From Trichaptum fuscoviolaceum (taxonomy: Eukaryota; Basidiomycota; Agaricomycetes; Hymenochaetales; Trichaptaceae), in contig CAJSYZ010000008.1 in the NCBI GenBank assembly GCA_910574455.1, positions 4,299,152 to 4,363,151 on the forward strand: DNA of 64,000 bases, read 5' to 3'. The notes under the pieces were generated by a model that was given only the letters and a program-made list of their open reading frames with translations, did not search any database and was not told the origin of the DNA. Below, piece by piece: positions 50,304 through 62,639 of this stretch (position 1 is its first letter; each line of letters begins with the position of its first letter). A program made the translations under genes and the position numbers.

Positions 50304-53300
50304 TCATTGGTGGCCTGGATCGAGCCATTCGCGCATGTTTTGCAGCGACTGCGGCTGGCCATGGCCTTGTTGATGTTGGTGCTGGTGTTGGTGCTGGGCC
50401 GCCGAGTACTGCACGTCCGCCTGGTTCATGCGCTTCCGCGGTAGGTGCTCTTGGCCCTGTGCAAGCGATCATCGTATACCGGCGTCGAGACGTGTATGTT
50501 CGTGTTCGTGGTCGTCGCGAGAGACAAGGGCGAGGGCGAGGTGAGGTACGGCGGCGAGGGGCCGGACCACGGCCCACGTATGAGTGTGGACGAAGAGACA
50601 AGAGGTGTGGGCGTTAAGGGGGAGCACGGGTAAGTCGAGGCGCTGGCGAAGGAGCGAGCGGAGAACGGACGTACGTCGATGACATCTGCACCATATATTA
50701 TATATTTTTTTTCGTGGAAATTCCCCATCCGTCGAGCGAAGAAGTGGTGCATGCACGTATCGCAGTTTGAGCGCGGGTGCGTGTAGAGGAATCCCATCAA
50801 GCGACGTCATGGGGTATCGGTAAACGGGAACGGGTCGTTTGAGATGCAGTTGCCGCGACAGGAAAAGGGAAGGCCATGAGCGCATTAAACAAATATTCAT
50901 CAGCATCGCGTCATGTCTACATCATCAGCGTTCCACCACTGCCTAAACCATATCCAACATCATCACATCCAGCCAAAGCAATCCCCCAAATAGTCAACAA
51001 GACACCGATGCCCCCCCCCCCCCCCCCACACACAGGCTAGACGTCATATAAACAAGGACGGGAGTACCCGAAGAGAGCATCGTTGGCGAGAATTGGGGGT
51101 GAAGTGGGTGTAATGAAATCATGTTGAGACGGGCGGGCGGCGGCAAGAACGGACGAAGAGCCCGGTCCAGGCGCAACGAAGACGGACGGATCGATAAAGA
51201 CCTCACTCACCACGCGAAGCAGGCATGACCTGCTGCTGCTGCTGACTCGCGTCCCAGTCGCGCGGGTGCTTTCGTATGGGGCTCGCTCCGCGCGTTGGAG
51301 GCTGCTAAAGCAAAGACGGTTCGTCAGTACACCAACTTCATCATGAAAAAGAGCAGATGTGAAATTGGAGTGATGGAATAATGGAGAAATGGAGACAACA
51401 CGTTGGATAGCGTTCAGACAGGGCTCCTGAAGAAGAAGAAGACGAAGGGATTCTTTCCTTTTCAATAGACCCCGGACGAAGGAGTCAGTGCGCAGGAAGC
51501 GCCGGAGCGGAAAGAAGAAAAAAGCAACAGCGCTAGGCATCGGAATTATGTTCCGGAAAACTTTCAAATGTCATGGAGTGAGTACACAACGAAGTGAGCA
51601 GATTGGTAACTCGGTAGTTCGGCACGAGGCAAGGAGGCAATAGGGCATGTCAATAACCTGCCCCGTGCGCTCCGAGTCCAAGAAAACAAATTTCCTCCAA
51701 TTGAGAAATGGCATGCTTCTAGCACAAAACCACACAAAAGCCAGAGCCAGAGCCAGAACTGAAAGACTCACCTCTAGATCCCCCTCTCCTCCTCCTCCTC
51801 CACCGCCCCATGAGTCGTCCCTAAGCTCCCCGCCATACCGCTGCTGGGGCTGGGACGAGCCGCCCGGCGCGCCGTTCAGAGTCAGACCCACCGACATCCC
51901 GCCGACGCCCGCGCCCGCGCTCGCACTTGATGCAGGCCGCGCAGGTGGCCCAACGAGCGCGTGCGCGTGCGGCGGGTCGCCCCACGGCGAGCTGTACCCC
52001 GAGTGTTGCGTCTGCGTCTGCGGCTGTGCGGCCATCCCGTGTCCATGGTGTACTTGGTAAGTCGCCAAGGCGGGGTCAGGCCCGTACTGGAGGCCCGCGA
52101 CTGTGAGCGACGGCGACGGCGTCACCGGTGTATGTGGCCCGTGCCCGTGTCCGTGCCCGTGTCCATGCGTGTGTCCATGCGTGTGTTGGTGCGGATGCGG
52201 GTGGTGTCCGTGCGCAGACGGCGGTCCAGGTCCAGGTCCAGGTCCAGTTCCAGTTCCAGTTCCAGTTCCGGGCGGACGGTGAACCGCGCTCGCGCTCATT
52301 GACGACACAGGTGCCGGCGGGGGCTGCATGCCACTCGGCAGCGCGGCAGGCGGGAGGGCCATCGTCGACGGAACTAGAAAAAAAGCAAAGTCCCAACGAA
52401 CACAAGGGTTAATTTAGTTAATTTAAAAAGATAGATAAAAAAGACTGAGAGATAGCCTAGCCTCGATTCCGGTCGTATAGCAAATTCGCGCAATGAAAAG
52501 TAAAGGCAACAACAAAAAAAGCAAAGGTCGAGAGCGCTCTGTGGGATGTGGGATGTCCTCCCAAGCAACACAGCGTGGAAACACATGAACCAACACATGA
52601 ATTTGCCTGCGCACTAGATTTCCACACCGGACGTCCATTCACATATTCGCATCTCGGTATCCGGACTTCCGGGATTTTTCAGATCGGATCGCTTCCAATC
52701 ACGAAATAAAGTCGGAGAATTGCAAAGAAAAATATGCATCATGTATCGCATAATCGTGTGTTATCGTTTTTATCAACGCAGCCGGCATAAACCCAAAACA
52801 GAGAGATAAGAAAAAAAAAGGGAGAGGAGAAGACAACGGAAGGAAATTTAATAGAAGGACTGGAAAGCGGGGAAATGCGCATAGAAGATTGGACGGGCGG
52901 GTCAAAGAAAAGGCGGCCCCGCCCCACCGTCTAAGCCAATCAGAACAGCAGCTCGACAATTAAGCTTAAGCTTTGCAGACAGACGGAGAAAGGAGAAGAG
53001 AAGAAACCACATATGCAAAAAACGGAGGATGCACGAATGGAGGGCATTTCACGTACTGGCTGTGCTTGGCGGCGAGCCTGTGAGGCGGACCATGTGGTTG
53101 ACTTGTTCATTGAACCATGACCATGATTTGTGCATTGGTGCGTTGGTGGAGTGATGGAGTGGTCGAAAGTGGGTGTTTTTGGGCAGAGTGGGGTGGAGAA
53201 GAAGCGTGGAGGAGCTGAGTCAGTAAGGTAAATTTTTCACGAAGTCCGAAAAAAAAATGCAACGGAAGATTGTGAAAAAAAAAGAGCAGGAAGATATCGC

Positions 53301-54450
53301 GTTCGTCAGCGCAACGCAAGGGACGGGAAAAGGAAAAAAAATGGTACGAAAGAATGTCAAACGAACACGAAAGGAATGGGAGGTGGAAAAAAAAACGAAT
53401 CAAATCAAATGAGGCAAAAATGTAAGAAAACTCACTCAAGTCATCCAGCTGCTCCTGGATGCGCTGGACGTCCTGCTCCGCGCGGTTCGAGGCCTCGACG
53501 GTGGAACTGTAGCGGGCGTAGACGTCGTTCACGGTCTGACGCGCGGCGGCAGCGCGTGCACGGGCTCGGCCAAGGGATTGGTCTGCGATAAAATTGAGAA
53601 TCGAGCGGTGAGGTCATTATATGGGAGAGGGGGCACGTACTGGTGGCCTCGATGCGCGCGACGATGGCGCTGAGGTCGCTGGGGAAGGGCGAAGAGGCGC
53701 CGGCGACGTCGGTGTTGATCTTGGACCACGAGGGCGAGCTTGCTGAAGAGTGACTGTGGGGCGGGCGCGTAGCTGGGTAGAAATAAGGGACTTTGACAGA
53801 GAATAAGAAGGGAGAAAAGGATGATACACACCCTGGAAGGAAGAGACGGGACTGCGCTGGGACCAGTTGCTCGGACCCGCGCCCGTGTCGCTCGCGCGTG
53901 CGTCCGTCGTATCACTGTCGGCGACATCCTCCGCCATCGCGGCCCTCTCCCTCTGCTGCTGCTGCTCGTCCCTCGGCATGTCGCGCAGGCGCGGGTTGTG
54001 CGGCACGCCCGCAGCCTGGCGGGCTATGAAACCCCTCATAAACGGCAGGTCGACGCCGTCCGGCATGGCATACGGCGGGCCCTGGATCTCGCCCTTCTGC
54101 ATGAGCAGCTCGAGGTGGGCCATGCACTTGTCCTTGAGCTGCTGCAGCCACTCGTGCAGCTCCATGTGGTCCTGGTCCGCGCGCGCGTCGTAGTCCTGCC
54201 GCCTGCGGGCTTTTCGCCAGTACGTCTTCGTCAGCTTCAGCGCGGCCTGCACTTCGGCGTCGAGCAGACGGTACTGCTCGGTCGCGCGCGCGTTGAGGCG
54301 CACGGCGAGCACGCCGGGCTGGACGCGTAGCTGGAGGAGGGCGCAGCCGTTGGCGTCGGGGGGCCCGAGCGCACCTTTGGAGCCCTGGTTTCCGCGGGTC
54401 GCACCGCGCGAGACGTTGCCGAGCTCGGGCCACGGCAGGTCGTCGTTCAT
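50304..54450 (-). CDS. Coiled-coil / low-complexity protein (unknown)
   Basis: Exon 1 from ATG 54450 (MNDDLPWPELGNVSRGATRG) to about 53836 encodes a charged helical region (TYWRKARRRQDYDARADQDH, LHEWLQQLKDKCMAHLELLM). A second exon at about 53770-53642 reads WSKINTDVAGASSPFPSDLS and IVARIEAT. Exon 53582-53436 continues in phase as a coiled coil (NQSLGRARARAAAARQTVND...EASNRAEQDVQRIQEQLDDL). After a long intron, exon 52373-51772 is low complexity with GT, GP and HGH repeats. Exon 51304-51211 follows (QPPTRGASPIRK, then Q5). The last exon has two candidate frames, a Q/H-rich one stopping at 50304 and another at 50426. High GC and tight phasing support a functional gene. Not recognised; possibly a scaffold or regulatory protein. 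Confidence 0.62.
52130..52275. repeat. Coding minisatellite (HGH and GP/GT repeats)
   Basis: Tandem GTGTCC/GTGCCC hexamers (about 52140-52210) followed by GGTCCA and GTTCCA hexamers (about 52224-52270) within exon 52373-51772. On the - strand they encode histidine-glycine alternations and PG/TG runs. Confidence 0.75.
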
Positions 54451-57402
54451 GGTATGCGTAAGTTTGCTTTTGGTGTGCGGGTGAGTTGTTTGGAGGATGA
54501 GATGGACGGAAGGAGGAGGGAGTGCGCGGTTGGCGAGATGCTTTGTTGGTCGTTGGTCCAGGCAGAGGCAGAAGCTGGGCGTTGATGGGGAATACGAGGC
54601 CAAGGACCCAGAGATGGGTGAAGTAACGTTGTCGCTGTTTTTGTTCAAGTGGGTCGTTAAGAAATCATGTCCAGAGCAAAGTCGATCGGCTCGATGCTTC
54701 GCTCCAGAGGTCTAGGTCGTCGCAAAAAAAATCAGAGGAAAACGGGCAGCTTAGTGAGAGGAAAACAACAGTGAGAGTGGGGAGCTAAATGAGAGGAGGA
54801 GAGGAGGAGGGGGGCGGAAGGTGAGGAAGGGATGGATATGAAGGAGGTTTGGACGCGCGGCGCGTTCTGCCAGTGCTCCTCTCCCACTGGCATTGAACGC
54901 CCTCGTCTGGCAGACAATTCAATCGCATCTTCAACTTCTCCAGGCGCCACCTGCCTTTCCCGGCAAGCATGACGCCCTTGTATCCTGTCCCATTGGCCCA
55001 ATGCACCAATGACGTAGTGCCCACTTCCTTCTTCCCTCTCGCTATCGCACTGCGCTCCACTCGGCCACCCACGCGCGGGCGCACCTGCATCTCTATTCAT
55101 CTATTCAGCCGAGCCTTGGTATCCCAGCGATATGCCCCAGGTATTCGCAACTTGTTTGAGCGCAAAGGGGCAGAGAGAACGGCCAGGAGGAGAGGCGGCG
55201 AGGGAGGCAGATGAGAAATCGACCAGCAGCCCGGCGATCGCGGTCATGGCAAAGCTTCGGACTCAAAACTGCCCCACACGCGGGCGGTACACTGGCACCG
55301 ATCGCCGCATCAAATCAGAATCAAATCAAATCAACGCTCTGGATTATGTGCCGAGGGGGACCTCGCCCGAGTTGCCGACTGCTTCGATGCTCCCATGCGC
55401 ACTTCCATCTGTCGAGAACGCGGTGGAGCTCTGGAGCATCGCACTATTTGCACACTAATCTCCGTACCCGCGAACGCGATCTATTCAAATCACAGCCCGG
55501 GCCCGCTGTCGAGTCTTCCTGGGCACCGTTTCTCGTCCGACAAACTGAAACCGCTGACAACCTTTCTGCGCTCGCCGGGTCCGTATAACCAGTTGCGTGG
55601 TTAAGCTTTACCGGAAATTGTGAATCTTCGTTTCCGTGCAGAAGTAAGGATTGCCAAAGGAAGATACCATCGAAACTTTGCGCACCGCCATCAAACCGCT
55701 ACATGGACATCCAAGCAACATGTCGATCAACAACCCAATCGATCCAGACACCTGGGCCAACGTCGTCCTTCCGTCCGTCTTCCAGAATAGGCCTCGAACA
55801 TTAGTCCGGCCCTGGGCTGACGCGTCGATCCATTCATCCTGTCTCGTCCGAGTCCAGCCCATTACCAGTCCTAGGCCTTCTAATTCGTGAGCCTAGTTTC
55901 CGATTCCTATAATCAACTCAAAATCGTGTGTAAAGGACGTCTAAGGATGAAATATCCGACGCACCTTCGCAATATATCGTGTACTACGTTTGGCGAAAGG
56001 AAGCAAAGTTGAGAATCCATGTTGCTCGTCATGTTGTCGGATGATGATTTTCTTTGCGCTACCCATGGTGCATCCCATGCATTATATCCATCCAACCATT
56101 ACCAAAAGTTGTTCAGAGCACCTTCATCGACGCCACTTGCAAGCGACTAGCTTCGGCTACCAGATTTCCAAAATACGCTTCTTTCTCGACCATCCACACC
56201 CCAGATTACTTCGGGCAACTCGGATTTGAAGAACTGCAATCCACAAAGACTGCCGGACGCTGGTAGGGTTCAGCAAATAATAAATCAGTGATGAGCATTC
56301 GTGCAGAGAGAAAAGAGGACCGTGCTTTGACAAGACATTACTGCCAGTGAACTCGGAACCGGCACCTTGACGCCTCCGGTAACTTCCGAATGTCGTCTTT
56401 CCGCTGCAAAAGAATGTCAAAAGCCCCAATCCTCTTCAAGTCTTCGCCGGTTCTCAATACCAAACACCTGCACATCTGCGTTTGATTGAACTCTGCATGT
56501 CCGCCCGCCAATTGCTGGTCGTCGTTTGCGACAATGGTGCCGGTGGTGGCCCACGGCTTGCCACATGCGTTTCTGCGTCTTCCAGGAATGGCCCGGGGAC
56601 CGATGGTTGATTGGCGGTCGACGACTTGCGCAGAAATGATTGTCAAGCTACTGGTACTATGTGCAGTACACAGCTGGGACACGGTCATTCCTGGGCAAGA
56701 CATTGAATCAATTGACAACCCGATGGATTGCAGAGAAGGCCTCAAAGACCTTGTCAATCCATCCATCCCGTCCTCCCGTTCTCTCCGAGCTCGCATCCAT
56801 GTCTTTCGTCCATGTTGCTGCAATCTCGGGGATTTAAGCAAATTACCAGCGAACTGGGGCAGCGGCTTCTTGGACACAGTGGCTATCACTGTAAATGGGT
56901 CCACCTTGAACCACATAGTACAACAACGTCGCTTTTCCAAGACACACTGGCAGACCTCCGCGTCTATGGGCATGGGCAAAGCGAGTTGCAACGCAACTGT
57001 GGATGACCATCCATGGTGAACTGAGATGATTTATGAAAACAAGGAGATTGCAGCAGTCCAGTGAACTCCTTTTAAGCCCGGGTTCGGATGAACTAAGGTA
57101 ATCTGAACCTTGCACTCTTGAGCTGACCATGAACGACTGGAAGACAAACAGTGGCAAAACCAACTCACAGTCGTGAAACCTAACCGCGACATTCTGACTG
57201 TCAAAATCACGTGCTCTCCGTGAACTTCAAGTTGAACAGACTCGGAATCGTTTGTTGCAGCGTCTTCCTTTCAAAACCACTCTCTTCTCGCGTTTCTCCA
57301 TGTATTGAGTCCATGGATGTCTTCACAACTACTCTGCAAGTTAAGCGTGCCGCTTACGCCCGCCCTGCCCCGTTCTTCCGCACTCAGAAATCAGGATGAA
57401 AG
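54451..57402. other. Intergenic stretch left of the inverted-repeat element
   Basis: About 3 kb. The first 0.5 kb is probably the promoter of the - strand coiled-coil gene. At 56338-57019 both strands carry long frames (217 codons on -, 177 on +) with no domain I recognise; this looks like a degraded repeat, not a gene. Nothing else is supportable. Confidence 0.4.
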
Positions 57403-57414
57403 AGTTGTGGATAT

Positions 57415-58087
57415 AGTCCTCAAAGGCCGGGTCGGGCCGGGTCAGGGCATCTTTTAGCTGACCCCCGACCCGGCCGGGTCAGCATTTTGAGGTAAGTGCC
57501 CGACCCTGACCCTGACCCTCTTTGACCCTCCGGGTCGGGTCATTGGGGGTCGGGTCAAGGTCAACCGAGGGTCGGCCCCGGGTCGGCCCTATTAAATCTA
57601 GTAAGTATAAATATCATTATATTAAGATGATTTTTAAGTGCTATAACAGCTAAATATATGCATATGTCAATAACACTTTATTAGATACAGTCTGTGCAGA
57701 GATATGAAGCACCGAAGTTTACTTTCATTGATTTCTCACGGTGCTTAAAAGACCCATGCTACCTTTTTGACCGGTATATTACCGATATAAAGCAGTTTTA
57801 AGTAAGTAAAAAGAGATACTATTACAGAAGTTAACTTAGTCGCCCTTTTTGGCCTAAGCTTAGTTGAAAGTTTACTGGTAAGTACCAAAATGGGTATTAT
57901 TAAGGGTCGGGGGTCGGGTCGGGTCAACCCGGGTCACAGAGGGTCAAGTAAATCTCAACATTGCCTGACCCCCGACCCGGCCACCCCTTGACCTTCCATG
58001 ACCCGGCCCTTTACTGACCCGGCCCACGGGGTCGGGTCAAGGCCGACCCCGGGCCAATAAGGGTCGGCCCGACCCATTGAGGACTAT
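57415..58087. mobile_element. 673 bp non-coding inverted-repeat element (MITE/foldback type)
   Basis: Ends AGTCCTCAA and TTGAGGACT form terminal inverted repeats that continue, imperfectly, into long subterminal arrays of GGGTC/GACCC on each side (57430-57600 and 57903-58075). These enclose an AT-rich core (57600-57900). The 12 bp AGTTGTGGATAT is repeated on both flanks (57403-57414 and 58088-58099) and reads as a target duplication. Alternatively, ends extended to TAGTCC give a TA duplication as in Tc1/mariner MITEs. No ORF, so mobilisation would need a transposase in trans. Confidence 0.75.
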
Positions 58088-58099
58088 AGTTGTGGATAT

Positions 58100-58619
58100 G
58101 TACTGTACACTGCAAAACAGCACTAGGAATAGTCCGGTCTTGCAGCACGCGTCTGATCTCCATAGCATACCAATATGGGAGCTGCAAGTTGCATGATAGC
58201 CATCGGGAATACTGCAAAGCACGTGTGGCGAAGGATTGAAGAGTGTAGAAGATGCTTATTCACCAGGATCAGCTGCCAGTGAATAATCACAATATCGGGC
58301 CTTGCTGCTTGCTGCAGAGAAGCGTCTTCAAAGTATGAGATGGCCTAAGTACTTAAGCACAATCGGATGAACTTTTTGCTTGGAAGAGAAGAAAGAAGAC
58401 TATCCGGATCCCACGCACTGCTAGACGCTCTGATGAATTAAGAAAGCGGCTGTGTCCGAATTTTTCAGTGCGCGAAAACGTGGCATTAGAACTGAGTCGT
58501 CACGTTGCTAAGTCTACACACCACTACCACCATCACAGAATAACAATTCAGGCTCGCATTGTGCCTCTCAACTTCTCCCAGGCACTCTCTGCATCTACAC
58601 CAGCAACGTTACTCGCGCT
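58100..58619. other. Upstream region of the 58620 gene
   Basis: About 0.5 kb without coding potential, presumably the promoter of the following + strand gene. No clear TATA box was assigned. Confidence 0.35.
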
Positions 58620-60699
58620 ATGCCAAAAGTGCTGGAGTCCATTTCCAGACGGTTCAGAAAGTCTTCGAATGGCTTGAACGACGACCTACAGTACCTCCTC
58701 TCCGACTGGGGTCCCACAGGCGACTTCCTCGAATCCAGAGGTTACATAGCACACTCTGACGCGGATGTAGACTCAGACTCAGCTGGGTCTACTTGCTCCT
58801 TTTCAACAAACGCAACAGTCGACGATAACCCCGGTCCTGGGCGCTTGGTAGACAAATACGTCTATCAGCGACTTGGTCGGAAGATCGAAAAGCTTCTACC
58901 AACACCCGCTACCCCTCCACCCCATGAAAGCGAAAGCTCTGCGCTTGTGGAAGTGGGTAGTATAATCTCTGCCAGTTCGTTCTCAACAAACGCCACCATC
59001 GATGATAATCCCGGACCTGGGCGCCTAATTGATAAGCACATCTATCAATTCCTTGGACGAAAAATGGAGAGAGTCATATTTCGCATCAAGATCAATACTC
59101 TTCCTCCAGCAGCAATTGTTCGATACATAGAGATGATGTTTTCTGCACCTTTTGCCTTCGAGTATTCTCGGAGCCTTCCATTAAGCAGACTTTTAGCCGA
59201 TTTAGATGAAAGACGAGTTGGCTCAACTATTATATCCGGTCTGAAGGGACTTATTCGCCAAACACAGTACGCATGTGAATCTTGAACACGATAAAGACAG
59301 AAGGACTGATCTAGGATTGAAAATTTTATCAAGGTCAGACTCTTACAACAGATGTGCAGCGGCTGTTGCAGCTCTAATCCGCATATCCGATCTAGACAAA
59401 GGGCACGTAATGGGATCCTTCTTTCTAGCTGCAGTTGCCCAGGCCGAGCCGATAACTCATCTAGAGGGTCTAGCTAATTCTCTGCAGGACTTTCACCCGG
59501 AGAAGAAGTACTACACATTACTCAGTGGACTAGCGCAGGCAACCGTTATCCTGAATGTACAATCACAGCCATCGCTTGAACTTGCCCAATTACTACGGAG
59601 GCGCTTTTTCAGTGTGCTGGAATTGTGTCGGTGCGTCGTGTCTTTGTACTTACTTTGGAACAGATTTAGTAAGCTTAACTTCTCACAGATATAATATTGA
59701 CAATCTATTTCTACCAATCACCGATGCATGCACCATCCTTGCCCAGGCTATTTCTTGTCTCCAACAAACACCGGATAGACGTCCACTAGCGCATCGTTCT
59801 GGTCATGACCCCAGCTGGGAAGAGATCATGGAACTTGTATTCTTTCTCTTCATCTTTCTCTTACAGTCTATTCTTCGCCTATGTCACGCAAGGGCGGAGC
59901 TCGCTCCCGGTGCAAACGTCTTGAAGCTTCACATCATGGTCATGTCAGTATTTATCCAGTGGATCGATAGAGCAGCAAATGAAGCTGTTGCTCTGAGCTC
60001 AATCATGGGTGATATGCAGATCACGGAGTTACGATTAGCGGTCCGTGCGCCATTCTTAGTGTATGTTCTGAAAAATGCGCTCTTACTATGCATATTCTGA
60101 TATCTCCGATCTGATATCCCAGTATCAGAGACACAGATGCTAGAGTGCTATTCCCAAGGGTTCGGCAGCAAATGGAGACATATCCCATTGTCTGGATGAA
60201 ATTGCTCCCTAGGAGGATACAGGCAACAATAACGGCAGAGAATGACGACCCTCCCATACTCCGTACTCTTGTCCAATCATCGAAGCAACGTGCTTTGCGA
60301 CTCTTATTCTCCTTTGATGAGCTCGAAAGAGACTTTCACATTCTGGTTCTAGAATACAGCACACCGCAGCCTATTCGTACTCCGACGTCAGACAAAAGAC
60401 TAACGAACGAAAGGGTCCGGCGTTGGTTCAATGGAGCACGCAGAGTACAACCTGATCTTAGCGAGAGCGATGTAACCAGGGAGTTCAAAGAGGCGTTCAA
60501 AATACGGTACCCTAGCAATCAACGCACAGACTCGGAACTGAGGGGACAATGGGGTCTATATAAACAGATATGTCTGAAAAGGCACATATGGGGCCAGCTT
60601 TTACGATCGAACTTAGACTGGGAGTGGGATGTTGCGGGAAGTTTGAGATTGCTTTTCAGAACGGAGAGGCAGGTGCAGATACGGCACTTGATAGGATAG
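58620..60699 (+). CDS. Unknown multi-exon protein with internal domain duplication
   Basis: Exon 1 starts at ATG 58620 (MPKVLESISRRFRKSSNGLN) and contains two copies of a ~34-residue motif, FSTNAT(V/I)DDNPGPGRL(V/I)DK..YQ.LGRK(I/M)E, about 60 residues apart. Exon 2 ends at 59630, with a 58 bp intron 59631-59688. Exon 3 is 59689-60060, then a 62 bp intron 60061-60122, and exon 4 runs to the stop at 60697-60699. Phases join cleanly at both introns (ELCR/YNID and APFLV/IRDT). The junction between exon 1 and exon 2 near 59250-59290 is unresolved: a frame change is needed there. Late regions are helical (FIQWIDRAANEAVALSSIMG). Family not recognised; probably lineage-specific. Confidence 0.6.
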
Positions 60700-62020
60700 C
60701 ACTGTCTCTGGTTTTGCTAGTCTATCTTATCCTTATATAGCTCCACAGAGTTCGTTAATACTGATTGTATTACAGAGACAAAACCTTGAACGCCGGCAAA
60801 GAAAAGATCCATTCATCCAATAAATTTTAATTTTCTATTCATGGGCCAAGTTAACCGGTTGTTCAACATAGAAAATGCAAGATCTATAGTTGTATTAGAC
60901 TGCCCTTGCTTCAACGTAACAGCCTAGCATCTAAACATACTTGCGAGTACTTTATAGATGCAATCCAGATTACCTTAACCGATAGCAAACGGGCTTAATG
61001 CAAAAATTGCTCCAGGATAATACCCTTCGGTGTTGTTGGAAGCTCAAATCCATGGTGTTGGCAAAATGGACTCCTTCAGAGGAAGTCTTTCTCCTACATT
61101 GCTTGAACAATATGCTATCTTCTAGACGGTTTGCGAGAAACTAGAAATTCCGTGTTGAGTAATGAAAGGAAGAGAATGAAGGAAGGTAGAGGCAACTTGG
61201 ACTGCAGGTTCTGGTGGCCAGAGATTTGAGTTGCTGATCACATACGGTACAGTCGTGCCACTTTCCTCCATCGCCGTCTACAGTTTGTTGAGAATAACCC
61301 TTCATCTCTGAAATAATGCTGTCAAGGAATGAGTTCCATTTTTAATGCTAATGCAATATTCAACGATGCTTTTAATAGCGAGCGCTGGGAATATCGCAGA
61401 TGCCACTACTCAACCACACGCGTAATTCAAATTGCAAACGCTCGGTCAAAGTTTTAATCACTTTGCAATAAGTACACAGGTCAGCTTTTGAGAAATATAA
61501 GTGTTCACAACTGCGGGAGACATCCATCTATCCCACCGATTGGCGTTACAACTGCACTTTAATGACACGGCGCATTCCACTGCGTTTTAGGTGAGGATAT
61601 GATAGCGTTCAGCCTCCACTATGACGATTGCCTTAAGGAAGCTGTCCGTAGCCATTTTCCGTCCGGTCTTGCCGCATATGCCGCATGGGTCCGGATGGAG
61701 AGGAAGATGAAGGACCATCCCTGCGCCTTTGAGAAGTCTTTCATGTGACAGATGTCAGTAAACATCGCAAGAACGAAGATTACAGTGATGAAAACTCACG
61801 ATCTCGGGCAACAACTTCAGGGTTGTATTCTGTCTATCTATTAAGAAGAAGAAGGAGGCCAGAAGATCGTGTATGAGACCGTGATCCCTATTATGATCAT
61901 AAATGTAAGTAATCAAGGGAAAAGAGAACTTGAACATACGAAGTCTTAACAGCGGTCTTCTACGTCCATTGTTCGCTTTCTCGTAGTAGTTGCTTATTCG
62001 ATCGAGTATGCTTTGCAAAT
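60700..62020. other. Intergenic stretch
   Basis: 1.3 kb with no supportable gene. A 99-codon frame at 61755-62054 (-) lies downstream of the MUB1-like remnant but shows nothing I recognise. Confidence 0.4.
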
Positions 62021-62024
62021 CACC

Positions 62025-62441
62025 CATAATTATTTGCTGCCGGACAGACCGCAATGCCCATGTTTGCGAGCCACGCCTCGAACACGTGAAGTGGTTGCAG
62101 ATGCCAGTGAGCTGAGTTCAGCGTCGACACGAGCGGCGCGAGGCCGTAGATCGCAGAGACGTTTTCAGGAGAAGTCGCGCAGGAGGCGCACGGGCCGCTC
62201 GAGCCCACCATCGCACGCCAGGATCTCGCGGATGCGCGGCCTCGTTAATGTCAGGTAGGTCAGGTGCGTGAGTGAGTTGAGCAACAGTAGCGGCGATCAT
62301 GTTGCGTGGTTCAGTCAGATCAGACGACACGCGCGGGTTCGCTGGCAATGAAAAGAACATACTCCTCCTATCATATAGTTGTGACGAGATACAGACACAG
62401 GCTCTGTTCTGCGCCGGGAAGGCAAAGTTAGACTCGCACAT
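62025..62441 (-). pseudogene. MUB1/samB-like MYND-protein remnant, N-terminal region
   Basis: From an ATG at 62441 the frame reads NFAFPAQNRACVCISSQLYDRR, typical of the N-terminus of fungal MUB1/samB proteins (ubiquitin-ligase adaptor and morphogenesis regulators). The next conserved segments are in other frames: LNSLTHLTYLT and RPRIREILACDGGLERPVRL (about 62300-62220, stop after LRDFS), then ENVSAIYGLAPL and VFEAWLANMGIAVCP (about 62160-62050). Such frame changes with kept order mark a decayed copy lacking the C-terminal MYND finger. Identification is from remembered family motifs, not a search. Confidence 0.6.
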
Positions 62442-62639
62442 GTCGGGGAGAAAGGGATTGACGATGGCGACGATGGCCTGTGACTGATTTCTGCCGCATC
62501 AGGGAACACTGGCACTGGCAGTGACCACGATGCCGGCGTGCGCCGCGTCCGAGTCTCAGATCAGAACTGGCAGGCACGCTACACTCGTCCCGCGCTTCAA
62601 GTTGTCGCCAACCCCGCAAAGCGCCAGGCCTGCAGGACG

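Noticed and set aside
52076..52412. Long + strand ORFs opposite the low-complexity exon
   Set aside because: They are shadows of the GC-rich hexamer repeats; the - strand frame joins neighbouring exons in phase.
56338..57019. 217-codon - strand and 177-codon + strand ORFs
   Set aside because: Antiparallel open frames with cysteine-rich, non-domain content; more likely an old repeat than a gene.
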